Shown: positions 13,115 to 35,871, counted from the stretch's first letter. The stretch: 64,000 nt of DNA from Eutrigla gurnardus (GCA_963514095.1 OY741282.1:17153849-17217848), one strand, 5' to 3'. The notes: generated from the letters alone by a model not told the origin. Numbers and translations: made by a program.

Positions 13115-15146
13115 ATAGACACACAACGGCTGCTCAGGTCCATTTAGTGCATCATTTATGTGTTTTTTTTCCACAGGAAATCTGTATCGTCAATCACAAC
13201 CAGAAGATTCAACAGCGACCAGGAAGCCACGCCTCCCTGCAGCCGCTGCAGCAGGTCAGACTCCTCTTTAATGTATAAGCTTTGTTAGTGAATAAACGGA
13301 GACGAGCTATTAATACTGGGGGGATGAAGACATCATAACCATATATTTCAGTTTGGGTCTATGGCTTTTAAAGCACACAATATATATATATATATAAATA
13401 TCTTGGTTTAGGTTTTAATGAAGTGAAATGTATTTGAGTTCTCACAGTGTTCATGTCCAGGGCTTTTATTGTGAAAGGTATAAGCGGAGGAAGTGGCTGT
13501 AGATCAAACTCTGCTCTGGTTTCCTGCACAGGGAGGCGACGCTGACGAAGAGGAGGAAGCCAAGAGCAACGCCCGGGTGAGTCAGGAGCGGCAGAGGACT
13601 CTGGACAGACTCCGCTGCCTCAGACAGGTGAGAACCGCTGTTCCTTCTGAAGTTTGACCTCTGACCCCCTTGACCGCGTCTGACCCCCCGTTCCTACTCT
13701 CAGCGCTATCCCGGCCAGGTGACCCTGAAGTCCAGCCGGCTGCCCCTGAGTCAGCCTCACGGCCGGAGGAGAGGCCAGCAGCCCAGCAGGCACTCGGCCG
13801 GCGTTCAGACCGAGAGCATCTCCGACCTCCCCGAACTCTCGGCTCCGCCCCCGGCCGCCGCCTGCAGCTGGGACGCCGTCTCTTTACCCGCCATCCAGCT
13901 GGAGAATCTGGGCTCCTCGCCACCTTTCCTCTCGCTGCCGGCCTCCCCGTCTATTCTATCACTGGGTCCTCCCCCGCCACCTCCTCCTCCCCCACCTCCT
14001 CCTCCCCCCTCAGAGGAGCAGCAGCAGGGTGAGGGCAGAGAGAGTAACCCCAGCCCGGTGCGGCATCATGAATACGAGTCTTCCTCTCTGCCCCTGGCGC
14101 CGTTCTCCCCTCGCTTCTTCGACAGCAGTCAGCTGCAGACGGCGAGGACGAAGCTGAAGAAGACGTCCTCGCTGGACTCGTCTCAGTGGAGGAGAGGTGA
14201 GACATCTTTATAATCCACTCACGATGAAAACGCTAACGGAGGTTCTGATCGCTGTGTGGAGGACATCCATGTCTCCAAAATCAGTTATTTGAATAGTCTG
14301 TAGTGTCGGATGTTTGAAATGAGTTGTGTGTCTGAATGTTTCCATCTACGAACTAGAAGGAGAAGTTTTTAATCATTTTTGCATTAATTTGAATAATTAA
14401 ATTGTTCAGACTTATTGTTAAAATTGTTCGGAAGTACTGAAAAGGCTTAAACACTTTGGCTGGTACGGGATCTCCATATCTGAGGGACTGAAAACAGCAT
14501 TTTCTGACATTTCTGCATGAAAAATGACTTTTGATGATGAACAGATGATGAAAATAGTTGGTGATTATATTTCTGTGGATCTGTTAGTGGAATTAGTTTT
14601 CCTTTCATTTGTGGTCCTTCTGTAAAAAGCTGTCTCCAAACATCATGTTGGTTGTTTAGAGGACAATAACATCTCATTTAATGTGATGAACAAGTGACAT
14701 AATAAGTAGACTGAATACTGACGATTGGATTGAAACACATATGGAGTTTACCACAGCTGGAAGGTGCTGGAAAAGCATGGAAATGCACCTGGAAATGCTT
14801 GGAAAGTGCTTGATTGTGACATGTGTGTCCTGCAGCGAGCTCCCCCATGGACGAGGTGCTGGCCTCCCTGAAGCGCGGCTGCTTCCACCTGAGGAAGGCG
14901 GAGCTGCGGGTCCTGGCCCCGGACCCGGACGACGACGGAGAGAACATCCTGGCTCAGATCCGGCAGGGCGTCCGGCTGAAGAAGGTCCGGACCCGACCGG
15001 AGCAGAAGCGGCACGCCAAGAGCTTCACCCACTCGGCCGACGCCCTCACGCGCAGCATCCACGAGGCCCTGAGGAGGATCAAGGAGGCGTCGCCGGAGTC
15101 TGAGTCCGAGGACGAGGGCCTCCCCTGCACGGACTGGGAGAACTAA
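2373..15146 (+). CDS. jmy: JMY (junction-mediating and regulatory protein), C-terminal exons, 5'-partial
   Basis: JMY nucleates and branches actin through its WH2 and CA segments and also acts as a p300/p53 cofactor. Nine exons join in frame: 2373-2546, 10915-11065, 11595-11764, 12372-12537, 12837-13027, 13177-13254, 13532-13627, 13704-14196 and 14836-15146. They give 609 residues plus a TAA stop; human JMY is ~988 residues, so the N-terminal ~40% is outside. The first six exons encode the helical/coiled-coil region (motifs MRELAMLRRQQIK, DLTVKFFETT, VVYYDAFES). The 13704 exon encodes a run of 14 prolines and then the first WH2 (FDSSQLQTARTKLKK). The last exon encodes two more WH2 motifs (MDEVLASLKRG, ILAQIRQGVRLKK) and the CA tail ending LPCTDWEN, which I recall as near-identical in mammalian JMY. 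That tail, and the HOMER1 neighbour, separate it from the paralogue WHAMM. The 8.4 kb intron after the first exon holds the large minisatellite. Confidence 0.95.
2549..2587 (+). repeat. (CA)n microsatellite directly after a JMY 5' splice site
   Basis: About 19 CA units begin two bases after the donor GT of the JMY exon ending at 2546 (AAG|GTAC then CACACA). Intronic CA repeats close to donors are known hnRNP L binding elements. A role here is inference. Confidence 0.9.
2588..6984. other. JMY intron, no gene seen
   Basis: This is the large JMY intron between the exons at 2373-2546 and 10915-11065, up to its minisatellite. All open frames are short and unlike known proteins. It contains a CCT-rich tract near 4063-4090 and a short G run near 4659. 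I see no RNA gene. Confidence 0.6.
6985..9945. repeat. Complex minisatellite (~3 kb) in the JMY intron
   Basis: The array is built from an 18-bp word, CAGGTGTCCGTAGTGTCC, and a second module containing CCAGGTGTGACATGTCACC. A longer higher-order block starts near GGGTCGGACCGCTCTGAGGA and runs through GACAAATGTCTCTGCTGCTG. That block recurs 12 times (near 7138, 7314, 7573, 7766, 8215, 8355, 8580, 8756, 9068, 9352, 9524 and 9917), with irregular spacing of about 140-450 bp. Both strands are free of stops over long distances because the units lack stop words, so ORFs here are artefacts. The octamer AGGTGTGA occurs about 33 times, and the perfect palindrome GTGACATGTCAC recurs throughout. Confidence 0.95.
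10202..10286. repeat. (CA)n microsatellite
   Basis: About 42 CA units with one TA interruption, in the same JMY intron about 630 bp before the next exon. Confidence 0.95.
11885..12030. repeat. Interspersed fish repeat fragment (AAAGTAC-rich family)
   Basis: This JMY intron segment carries the words GAGTAAAAGTACAAAAGAAT, TTGGCATACAAATATA and CCAAAAGTATAAGTACTCA. I recall these as hallmarks of a very abundant percomorph repeat. Pieces that look like its opposite end occur at 18440-18560 and 54815-54925. The class (probably a non-autonomous DNA element) is not certain. Confidence 0.5.
13048..13105. repeat. (TA)n microsatellite after a JMY donor
   Basis: About 28 TA units start roughly 20 bp downstream of the donor of the JMY exon ending at 13027, inside a 149-bp intron. 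The array fills more than a third of that short intron. Confidence 0.95.
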
Positions 15147-15198
15147 GGTTCACGGAGAGGACAAGCCGGGGTCGGATCACGCCGAGATACCGCGGTGC

Positions 15199-15238
<40 letters not shown>

Positions 15239-17019
15239 GGCTCAGAAGTATGTTGTTTTTTTATTTCTACTTCTGCGTGTTTGTAAAGACGGACCACTAA
15301 TCTTTTTTAATGTCGTTGCCGTGGCGTCGCTGGCGAGGAAACAACCTCTAACCTCTCATTATGTCCGTCTACATGTCAGTCGTACTGTAGCTTGCTGTGA
15401 TGGGTTTGTTTTAGGAAGCGAGTGTTTACTTTGTTTTTTTACGTTCCGACTCTCCACTGAACACGTTCACGTCTACGTCCAACTACGTGACGAATGCAAA
15501 CAGGAAACCATCCCCACCTCCTTAAAGGGACGGTCTGACACTTTAGGAGCTCCAGCTGCTTAAAAAACGTCAAACTGTTTCTTTCAATTTGATTATTCGG
15601 CCTCATTTTCATCATCTGGGTGGGAAGAGAAGGTTTTGTTTTTAAGCATTTTCACTTAAACGATGATTAATATATGCATATAAAAAAGTTACTATAGAGT
15701 AAAGTATGACGCAACAACAGGAGGGGATTTTGGAGAAAGGATGGACCAAAAATCACACTTCTTCTCTGAGTTATTTATGTGTTTGTAGATTCAGTGTGAC
15801 GCTCTCCTCCGGGGTCTGATGATCTCCGATAAACACGGTTAGAGATCCCAGATAAAGAGGTTTCTTGTCGCTGCAGAACCTGAGAATCCGTGATGTTTGT
15901 CTTCATGTCGACGGTTCTCTGCCAACAGGAGCTGCTGACGGAGGATTCGGCTCCACCGACAGCATCATTCACCAGTTTACATCACCCCAAAGCATCATGG
16001 GAAACTTACTTTCAAACATTAGAGCAGGATTCTAATTATAGAGCATATTAATATTAACCATACGTGTGACATTAATCTACTTTCAAGCTTTTAAAAACAA
16101 GCTTGACTTATGAAAGTTTAACAAAAGTTTAGTTGAGTTTAAAGTCAGATATGATCCAAATAGTTTTTAGATGAATATTCATATTATCTGTCGAATTGTA
16201 CATCCTCTGCTTTTTCCTCCTCCGAGGATGCCATTTTGACCAGATCAGTATTTTAGACAAAGTATATTTAATATATATAATAAATATATGTTCAGCACCA
16301 GTTTAAACCTAAACGATGACTTGAATCTAGCTTTGATCGTTTTCTCTGATTGTGCTGTCACACTTACACAAAACAAAAAGTATATAGTTTAATATTAATA
16401 ATATATATAATACTGTTAAATTTATCTCCAAGAACCCCAAGAATAAACAACCAAAAAGGAAATGACAGAAGCTGCTGGTGTTACATACAGATGATGAAAA
16501 TCTTCTCTTAAAAATATTAGAATTATAAGCCGTAAAAAAACTATTCAAACAATCATTTTGAGTAATTTCTTGCTTCTCCAATAAGCCATTTTGCTGCTGT
16601 CACTATAAACTTGAATGTCTCTCAGTTTCAGACTGTTGGTCAGACAGAAGATGCTTATTTTCACTGCTTTCTAGACTAAATGATTGATCCATATCTTAGG
16701 AAATTATGCAGATTATATAATAATAATAATAATAAATGTTAAAGAACACATTAGACACATTTCTAGTTTGGATACATGAAACTTCAGCAGCACACTGAAG
16801 CCTTCCTGCAGTCGATCGGTCTTGGGAGGCGTCAGCGCCCTCTGCTGGCTGACCGCCTCCTCCTTCTCCACCTCCTCCTTCCCCTCCTCCTCCTCCTACT
16901 CCAACCCCTTCTCCTCCTCTTCCTCCTCCTCCCCTTCCCCTCCTTCAACATTCGGATCACATGTTGATGTTTATATTTATTTTCATCATCTGAGAGACTC
17001 TTTTCTTTTCTCTCTCTCT

Positions 17020-17026
17020 TTCTCTG

Positions 17027-17100
<74 letters not shown>

Positions 17101-17146
17101 CTGCCTTCACACTTTAGTTTTCCGAGTGTGTTTCCGACTGGACTTG

Positions 17147-17179
<33 letters not shown>
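17020..17179. repeat. (CT)n and (GT)n microsatellites
   Basis: A ~75-bp CT array (17025-17099) and a ~31-bp GT array (17149-17179) are separated by about 50 bp of unique sequence. A CCT-rich pyrimidine tract precedes them at about 16855-16945. Confidence 0.9.
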
Positions 17180-17180
<1 letters not shown>

Positions 17181-17374
17181 TTTTTATACCATTCTTGTTA
17201 TTATGTGTTGAATTGTGTCAAACATGTCTTTGAAACCTGAAACTCGTTTATTTTCCGATCACCACGGATACGTTTAAAAGGAATAGTTGTGATTTTTTTT
17301 TTTTTAAAGGAATAAGTTCATGCAGGTTCTTTCTGAGAGTTCGACGACGAGACGAGACACCGCCATCGTGTTCA

Positions 17375-17450
17375 TGTGAAGCTACAGCTTAGCTTAGCAT
17401 AAGGACCGGGAACAGCTAGCCTAGCTCTTTCCAAAGGACCAGTACCAGCA
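17375..17450. repeat. Interspersed fish repeat fragment (TTAGCTTAGCATAA family)
   Basis: The segment GCTACAGCTTAGCTTAGCAT, followed by CCGGGAACAGCTAGCCTAGC, resembles in reverse complement the segment at 23575-23640. I recall this as a repeat scattered through many teleost genomes. Confidence 0.5.
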
Positions 17451-18230
17451 AATGTTGCCTGTTAATAGTTTGTTCAACATGGAATTAGCTCATTGTTGAC
17501 ATCTTGTGTTTAAAACCCCCACCAAGCGCTATGTAGCAGTGTGTGTTCTCACCTCTGGCCACAGGGGGCAGTGGTGAGCTAGAGTCAGTTTAACCGCATT
17601 AATGTTACTTTTCTAACAAGTAGCTGCAAAGACACGAGATCTGTCCATCTTCTCCTCAAACTCTCGGAAAGAACGCAAATAAGTTAAACGTGGAGTTCAC
17701 AGAAAACCATCGCTCTGCATCGCCATGGCGACACCGTGGCTCACACTCTGCTTCTCTTCCGTCCAGATCTTTGATGACGTGAAATAATTCCAGTCTGAGT
17801 GAAACGGTGAAATAGATCACGTGACAGCGTCTCCTCACAGCTTATGAAACCATCGTGCTTTTTTATCTTCAGTTAACGTGTATTTGTCTCCGACCTTGAA
17901 CATGACACTAGTTTGACCTTTTTAACCTTTTATGACCTTATGCATGTGACTGGTTTTTAGGACGAACCCATCACAACGTAAGTGCAATAATTAAGAAGAA
18001 GAAAATGTCATTTTTATGAATTAAAAACTGTAATGAAATGTAAAAAACTATACATATATCCGCATGCCTAAATGTATTGAAGTATTTATTGAAACTTCAT
18101 ATTTTAAATGATTTCTAAAAGCATACAAATGTAAATTTACTTTATAAAAGGTTTTGTTTTTTTTGTTCCCATCATGACATTCCTCTCTGCTTTCTATATC
18201 CTTATTATATATATATTTTTCCCCTTTCAA

Positions 18231-18236
18231 AATAAA
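18231..18236 (+). terminator. Candidate JMY poly(A) signal
   Basis: This is an AATAAA hexamer, followed about 15-20 bases later by the GT-rich GTGTTGTC. It is the last good signal before the convergent HOMER1 3' end. Confidence 0.5.
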
Positions 18237-18439
18237 ATGAAGCAACAACGTGTTGTCTTGGAATAATCGGTGTTTGAAGGTTGTGTTTTTACTTTAACTC
18301 TTTATCTAAAATGAGTAAATATATTAATTTACATATTATTACTGTGGAGATTTGGATCATTAACATATAATATAAATCAGTTAATACACTGATGTATGGT
18401 TATAGATTATGCGTTTACCAGCTTTTGGTCATTTGAGTA

Positions 18440-18560
18440 CGTTTTCATGATGTTGCTTTTGCACTTGAGATTTTAAATGCCGGACTTTTACTTGTAACAG
18501 TATTTTTACACTTTAGTATTACTACTTTAAGTCAAGTAAAATATCTGAATACTGTGAAGA
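18440..18560. repeat. Interspersed repeat fragment between JMY and HOMER1 3' ends
   Basis: It contains GGACTTTTACTTGTAACAGT, ATTTTTACACTTTAGTATTA and AAGTAAAATATCTGAATACT. These match, with divergence, the words at 54830-54895 (CTTGTAACAGAGTATTT, GTAAAAGATCTGAATACTT). It sits in the ~430-bp gap between the two convergent genes. Confidence 0.55.
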
Positions 18561-18673
18561 AACTGGTGAAAGAACGACACGACAGCAAGAGTTGCATTTG
18601 GTTTTCTTTTACTATAAACTCAAAATTACAATTTCTGTTTTTAAGCATGTGGTATAATCAACATTTAAAAGTC

Positions 18674-18679
18674 TTTATT
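18674..18679 (-). terminator. Candidate HOMER1 poly(A) signal
   Basis: TTTATT on the plus strand reads AATAAA on the minus strand, about 1.3 kb beyond the HOMER1 stop. JMY and HOMER1 would then converge tail to tail with about 0.4 kb between them. Confidence 0.4.
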
Positions 18680-19072
18680 CAAATGTTTTTTTTCCTTTCA
18701 AGCTGTAATATTTGTCGTTTTCAACGTGATAAAGTCACTAAAATCATTCAAGTCTCCCAAAATGACCCCGAACCAACAACAAGCCCTTAAATAGTGTTCT
18801 TCAGGTGTGTGTAGACTTCCTCTCAACGACGCAGAATCTTTTGGCAAATAGTAAATAACACAAAATAAAGTACCGCTAAGTTGCCATCGATGCGTCGCTA
18901 CCAAAAGGCAACATCGCCAACGATTCAAATCTGTACACGAGCGTCATTTGGCAAAAAAAAAACGATTCTCTGCAAATCCACCGTACGCTTCTTTTATACT
19001 CTATACTCATAAATAGTTCAAAAATATTGCCAGTTTTTTCCAAAAACAACTCTGCATCCCCACGTACCAGAC

Positions 19073-19073
<1 letters not shown>

Positions 19074-19104
<31 letters not shown>
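19074..19104. repeat. (TAA)n trinucleotide repeat
   Basis: About ten TAA units inside the inferred HOMER1 3' UTR. Confidence 0.9.
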
Positions 19105-19105
<1 letters not shown>

Positions 19106-20003
19106 TAAAAAAAAGATTACGTGAAAACGAGATGTAAATAAAAGATCTTCTGTACAACTTTCATCTTCAGTAACAGTTAGTAATAAATTAACCACAAAAA
19201 AAGGATTCAATCATCATTGCACTTCAAGTCGCAACAGAAACGAGAGGAGAGAGAAAGGATTCACTCAGACACACAAACTCCATGTTTACAAGTGCACTAT
19301 GAATCTGTTAATATTCCTTTAAAAAAAGTGTATATGAAAGAAAGTGAATAAAATCTCGCTTGTGGTCTAAACGTATCCGAGAGGAGTAGAAGTACCTGAA
19401 CGTGAGAGTGGAAAGTGTTTATTTGCCCTCTGATTCTCCTTTTTTGTATTGCTCATATATTATATATAAGAATATAAGACGTTAGTCCTCAACGGACACT
19501 TTCTATCTTTTTTTTTTAACGTTTCTTCAGGATTTCAGTCACAGGAGGAACCTTTGTCTCTTTATGACATTCGAAGCGCCACCTTCGCCCTCCAGACTCC
19601 AAATAACTCAGAATAAATCCTTGCCGTCTGACTCCCGTGTGTTAGTTTGGCTGAAGGTGGAGAATCGTAGAATCACCAAAGCGCAGCTCGTCTTTAACTC
19701 ATCGAGTCTGCGTGATTGAATGAGCAAAAAGAAAAAAAAAAAGTCCCATGATTTCAAGAAACAAACAGAAAAGAGAAACATGTGAGCCGATTGAGAGTTT
19801 TCCGGAGGGAAGGCGAGGTCCAAGCAAAGCCCCGTTTCTTGGTTTCTATGTAAACGTGAACCGCAGCGAACAAAAAGTGTGTAAACTTTTACACGTAGAA
19901 ATGTGGAGAGAAAAGCTATTCAAGTTACATGTCGGTGACGAGGTGAGAGCCGACATGCGGGTGAGATCCTCGGCCGTGGCGGCGATGGCGGCGTGTTGGT
20001 CCT

Positions 20004-31029
<11,026 letters not shown>

Positions 31030-32200
31030 GTTTGCTGGATTTGTTTTTGGTGGTTTTGGTTCAGTCCAAAGTGATCCTGTCGGTGGTCTTCTTAAGAAAG
31101 GGGGGGGCTAGCTTGATCTCCCCCCGCCTGTGTCCCAACTGAAGCCGGCTGTTGTGGCTTCACGGCCGGCGTAGCCACGGTGCTGTTCTCCGTGTAGACA
31201 TGGTGGAGGCTCGGTGTCGGTGGTGGTGTTGTCGGTTGTTGTTGTTGTTATGCCCTTGGCAACAACATTTTTCTGTCTGTTGGTTCAACCCAAGCAAACG
31301 TGTCTGTGCTCGCATGAGTAACGAAGGGGAGCAGCAACTATTAAAGACTGTCACAAACGAGGAGTTATAAACGCACGAAGCTTGTTCAGTTTATATATTT
31401 ATAAATATATATAAATATGAGATAAAACAAACAGATAAAAAACGACGGAAGAGGTCAGACAGATGTGCTGTCCGACCGGTGAAACAGCGCTAAATAAACC
31501 ACCCGTTGCTAGCTTAATTTAAATTCCGTTAGCTAGCCGTGAAATCTGATAAAACCGGAACCGCGTAGGGATAGTTATCCTCGGCCGAAAGATGCCTCAA
31601 CGCACCGACTGTCCATAAATCCCACTTTCAGTCGCTGGCTCTTCCTCCCGCTCCGCTGTGCCATTAAATTAAATTCCCCTCAACCGAGTCTGGTATTAGT
31701 CGCTTCGGGCTGATGATGGTGGACGTCCGCCGGCGAGAGAGGGCTTCATCTCCGCTGCTGTTTTGGGCGAAAAAAAGACCGAAAACAAACACTCGGTGCA
31801 CACTCCGGGCTGCTTTAACACCATCATCCTTCGGGTGAAATAAAAAAAAAAAAAAACCCGCTCAGCTTTCACCCGCAGGGCTGGGATGTAAACGTATGGC
31901 GGTGACGTACGTGCAGCTGATTTAAAATCAACTATCGTCCTTTTGACTTAATAGTTCGCGTAATTTAGCCAAGCGTTAAACCGAGGATTTAAATTATGAT
32001 CCTGACGCTCCATCGGACGGTTCATCCTCTCATCATCCGCCTGTCTAGTCTCTCTCCCCCCCACCCCCAGCCCCGCTATCTCTCATTCATTTAACATCCT
32101 CCGCCGCGGCTGCGTTTGTACGGAGGAGCGTTAACGTAACGACGTCATCACGTCAGCCGCTGAAAACATCCGGCGTGGCGGCAGAGATCAAAAAGCTGCG
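31030..32200 (-). promoter_or_regulatory. HOMER1 5' UTR and promoter region
   Basis: Upstream (rightward) of the HOMER1 start the sequence becomes relatively CpG-rich, with no coding frame. Cyclic-AMP-response half-sites cluster in it: GACGTCATCACGTCAG at 32141-32156 and TGACGTAC at 31903-31910. CREB control of HOMER1 is established in mammals (the short Homer1a form is an immediate-early product). Use of these exact sites is inference. The transcription start is not visible. Confidence 0.45.
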
Positions 32201-32999
32201 TTCCAAATCGCGCATACTTTCCTTTAAAGTACACAGCATTTGCATTGGTTTTCTCTGCGCCTTGAACTTTGACCTTCTTGCTCACTTACATCTTCTAAGA
32301 GAATAGTCAGAAACGCCCCAATACTATTTAATTTACTGTAGTGTTCGACAATTTTAAAGTATACTTAGAAACACATGATATGCTTCTGGTGCACGCCATC
32401 TTGTGGACAGTTACTGAAGTGAACAAATTAAAATTAAATTTAAAAAAATGAGCTCTGAGAAACTGGGAAAGTCATTTTATAGAACAAAAAACAAAAATAT
32501 TATCATTGATAAGGATAACACTTGTTGGTTGCAAAAATACATAAGATAAACCTCCTTTTAAGTAAATCTGGTGATTGAAGTGGGAAGCAACAGCATATAT
32601 GACACTTAAATGCTGAACTGTTCACTGCGAATGTCATGTGATCTGTTGTAAATGAGCTAACATATTGAATACCAGGAGGTTTTTGAGCCCACGTTTGTTG
32701 TGTCCACTGGGCGAGTTTATGATTTATGATTTTACAGAAGGTATGCAGGACAGGTTTACACACGAGGACACATTTTGCCCGGATACAACGCGTCGACGAT
32801 GTAAGTGAAAACCCCTCCTCGTCTCCTCCAGACCTACACTTCCCACAATGCTCCTGGACAGACAGACATAAACAGGTGTGAGACTTTCTCACAAGTCAAG
32901 AAAAGCTGTTTGTTTTTATACAATATGCTGATTTCTTAGCCCACAAATGTGTGTTATTAGATGATCTCTTAAAACCCAACTAAACACTTATCTGCCTGT

Positions 33000-33038
<39 letters not shown>

Positions 33039-33397
33039 GTTTGGATATAGGCTTCCAGCAAAACATTATATTTTGACCTGGCACTAAAAAAAAAGAAGCA
33101 TAAGCCGATTTTTCCAGTTCAAAATCATCACAGTGGATCACTAACTGACCCAGATTAACCTGTTTACTTATGTGTTGAATCCAAGAGGCTCAGCCGGTGG
33201 GATCAGACGACAGAGTCGCCTCCCCGCATGTCACGAATGCTTCAGGTGAAACACTGGAAGACCCGGGTTTCTATTTCCAGATTACGCTGAGCGGAGGAGG
33301 ACCGGCTCGGCTCAGAATGTGATCAGGAGAGCGAGCGGAGTCGTGGTGTGAGAGAGAGGCGGGAGCAGATTCAGATTAATCGAGAACGTTTGCAACA
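32201..33397. other. Intergenic region between divergent HOMER1 and the CMYA5-like gene
   Basis: The two genes are divergent, with about 2.4 kb between start codons. No reading frame of note occurs here. A GACA tetranucleotide repeat (about nine units) lies at 33001-33039. The last ~100 bp, GA-rich, is likely the 5' UTR of the CMYA5-like gene. Confidence 0.5.
33001..33039. repeat. (GACA)n tetranucleotide repeat
   Basis: About nine perfect ACAG/GACA units, about 360 bp upstream of the CMYA5-like start codon. Confidence 0.95.
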
Positions 33398-35871
33398 ATG
33401 GATTCGCTGACAGAAGATGTGGACGCCGAGATGACGGCGTTGACGCCTGATGACGTCACGGGACAGAACCTGGAGGAGGCCGGGGATGAAGTGGAGAACC
33501 TGAGGAACAGGTAGCTCCGAATGTCGGCTTCCTGATGTAGAACTGCTGCTTTATAGGTTCATGTTTGAAAAATCCCAAGATGCTAATCGTAATGTTAAAT
33601 AACCCTTTTCTAATAAGAAATGTGTGGTCTTCGTGTTTATAAAAGAACCAAATTTAACAGAATTTCATGAAAAACCAAAATGCTTCTTCTGACACACTCG
33701 TCCTCAATCATCCACGTACATCTTTCTCTGCCTCCAGCCTTCGCGAGGCCGTCCACGACGACAACGTGCGTCCCAAGATGCAGTGCCTGATGATGGACTC
33801 CTGCTTCTCCATGGTGACCATGCAGGGCGAGGACAGCGGCATCGCCTGGGAGACGACGCCCAGCCGCGGCAACACGCCGTGGCCGTCCGAAGCCGGGAAC
33901 CCCACCGTGGATCTGCGGCCGCCGACGCCCGGGTCCCTGCCGGCGGGGAGGATCATCTTCGTCATGGACGAGGAGATGCTCTCCAGGCGGAGGAGAGAGA
34001 AGGTCAACCAGAAGGTCAAAGGGCAGCGGGAAGTCCTCGCCGAGAGCTCGGAGAACGTCTCGGGAAGGCCGGAGTTGGTGGAAGTCTCTCAGCCAAACGT
34101 GAAAATGGAGGAAGGAGACGAGGAAGAAGACGGTCTGGGGGACAAAGAGCAGCAGCTGTTCAGTTTAGTGTCCGAGGGCTCCGAGATCCTCAACATCGTG
34201 GTCCCTCCCAAACTGCCGACCGTGGACGAAGAGGAGAGCAGAGACATGGTGGACAACCTCTCGTACCTGGAGGAGAGCGTCGTCCCCAAAGCCAGCGAGG
34301 AGGCGGCTCATGATAATGAGCCGGGATCAGACCCAGCGAGGGGAGACCAGGTCGAGATCCCGTCCCCCATCGTTACGTATGTCATGGATCCACCGGGGGC
34401 TCCGGTGGCCAGACCTCTAGGGAGAGGAGCTGCTGGCCACGTGGACTACTTCGAGGCCTTCACCCCGATTGATGCCCGGGCACCAGGAGGTCCTGCCGTG
34501 ACCCCACAGGGACAGGTGGAGCCAGAGGCTGAGATCCAGGACTCGGAGACACCGGTGCAGTCTGAAGACACCACGACGGCGACTGTGGACGTGGACGAGT
34601 CGGACACAGTCAGTCTGGTGGAGATCACCAATGAGCTGCTGGATGAAGTCTTCTACGGCGGCACGGACAGCTACATCCTGAAGACGCTCCACAAAGAGGG
34701 CGAATGCGGCGCGCCTTCGAGAGTCCCTTCAAAGCCCAGCGGTTCCACTTTGTTCGGGAGCCAAGAGGACATCCTGACTCCCATCTTTCTACCCGAGGGA
34801 CCTCCCAAGATTATCGACCAGATCTTGCTGGAGGAGCCCAAAGCCATGGCGTTCCTTTACGATGACCTGTACGAGGAGGCGACCGGCAGTCGGGTGAAGG
34901 AGGAGGACACGGAGAGCATGAGGTCTGAGAAGTCCTTCCACAGCCGCCACTCGGACCGCGAGGCCCGTGGGTATCTAGAGAAATACGTCCTCATTGATGA
35001 GACTCCTGCTCTGGAAGTGGAGCGCCGTGACGAAGGCGAACGCCCGCAGGAAGGACCCCGGGTGTTGACTCAGGAACTGTATGATTTTGGAGATTTGCTG
35101 TCCAAACCTGAAATAGGCGAGATGCCAAATTCCGAGGAGGAAATCACAGACTTCTTCAGGTCCAGTGGGAACTCGTCTCCGTGCGACGTGGATCCGTTCC
35201 CGCGATCTCTCGACGAGGATGAACCCCAACCGCCGACGGAAACCAAAGACAAGATGAACAGAAAAGTCTCCATCAACGTGGAGAACGTGGCTAGAACCCC
35301 GGTGGATCCGACGAGCGTCTCCAGCTTTGAGTTTCTGTCCGAGGAACCCGACTGGGAGAGTTCAGAATATCCTCCTGCAGCTCCGGAGGAGAAAGGTGTC
35401 GGTTCGGATCAGGAAATGTGGAAACAGGGTTCAGAAACGCAAAAGCCGGTCGCCCCTCTGAGGAGAAGGCACGCTCCGAAGGCACGTCTTGACCTCACAC
35501 CTCTGACCCCGGTGGAAGTTGTAACGCAGGAGACGGAGGAGGCCGGTGTGAAGGAGCAGAGGGAGGAGGAGAAAGAGGCGGCATCAGGGGACGACGGAGA
35601 AGAGACGACCCTCTCCGGGGTCAATCTGCTCCCAAGCGCCTCGGCGGCCGCGGAGGCCCCGGGGACGGACATCGCCGTCAGAGACACGAGAGCTGCAGCA
35701 GCTCCGGAGACAGACGCTGAGACGGCGGAGGAAAGGCAGACGAGTGAGACTGAAGCAGAAGAAGCCGGCGTTACGTCGTCGGGAGAGGCTGAGATCGAGG
35801 TCGATGCACAGAAACGAGGAGGCGGTCCAACTGAAGCGGCCAGAGACAAAGGACAGTGTGTGATTCTTTAA
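33398..35871 (+). CDS. CMYA5 (myospryn)-like acidic protein ending in a CaaX box
   Basis: Two exons, 33398-33510 and 33738-35871, join in frame (AG+C) to give 748 residues. The start is an ATG in context CAACAATGG. Known from the family: CMYA5 is a very large striated-muscle AKAP-like protein whose C-terminus carries B-box/coiled-coil, FN3 and SPRY modules. Seen here: conserved CMYA5 blocks in the same order, namely CFSMVTMQGEDSGIAWET (about residues 60-77), SEGSEILNI...EEESRDMVDNLSYLEE (~180-210), DYFEAFTPID (~274), ILLEEPKAMAFLYDDLYEEA (~400-420) and YLEKYVLIDE (~450). Between them are Glu/Ala/Pro-rich low-complexity stretches. The FN3/SPRY part is absent and the chain ends CVIL, which fits geranylgeranylation by GGTase-I. 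Position beside HOMER1 matches the tetrapod CMYA5 locus. No transmembrane or catalytic domain is visible. A derived paralogue or a split CMYA5 are both possible. Confidence 0.85.

Larger units (their letters stand above)
15147..18240 (+). other. jmy: JMY 3' untranslated region (inferred)
   Basis: No gene-like frame is present after the JMY stop. The region is AT-rich and holds (TA)n at 15203-15234, (CT)n at 17020-17099 and (GT)n at 17149-17179. The first clear AATAAA with a suitable downstream context is at 18231, giving a 3' UTR of about 3.1 kb. An earlier or later end is possible. Confidence 0.5.
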
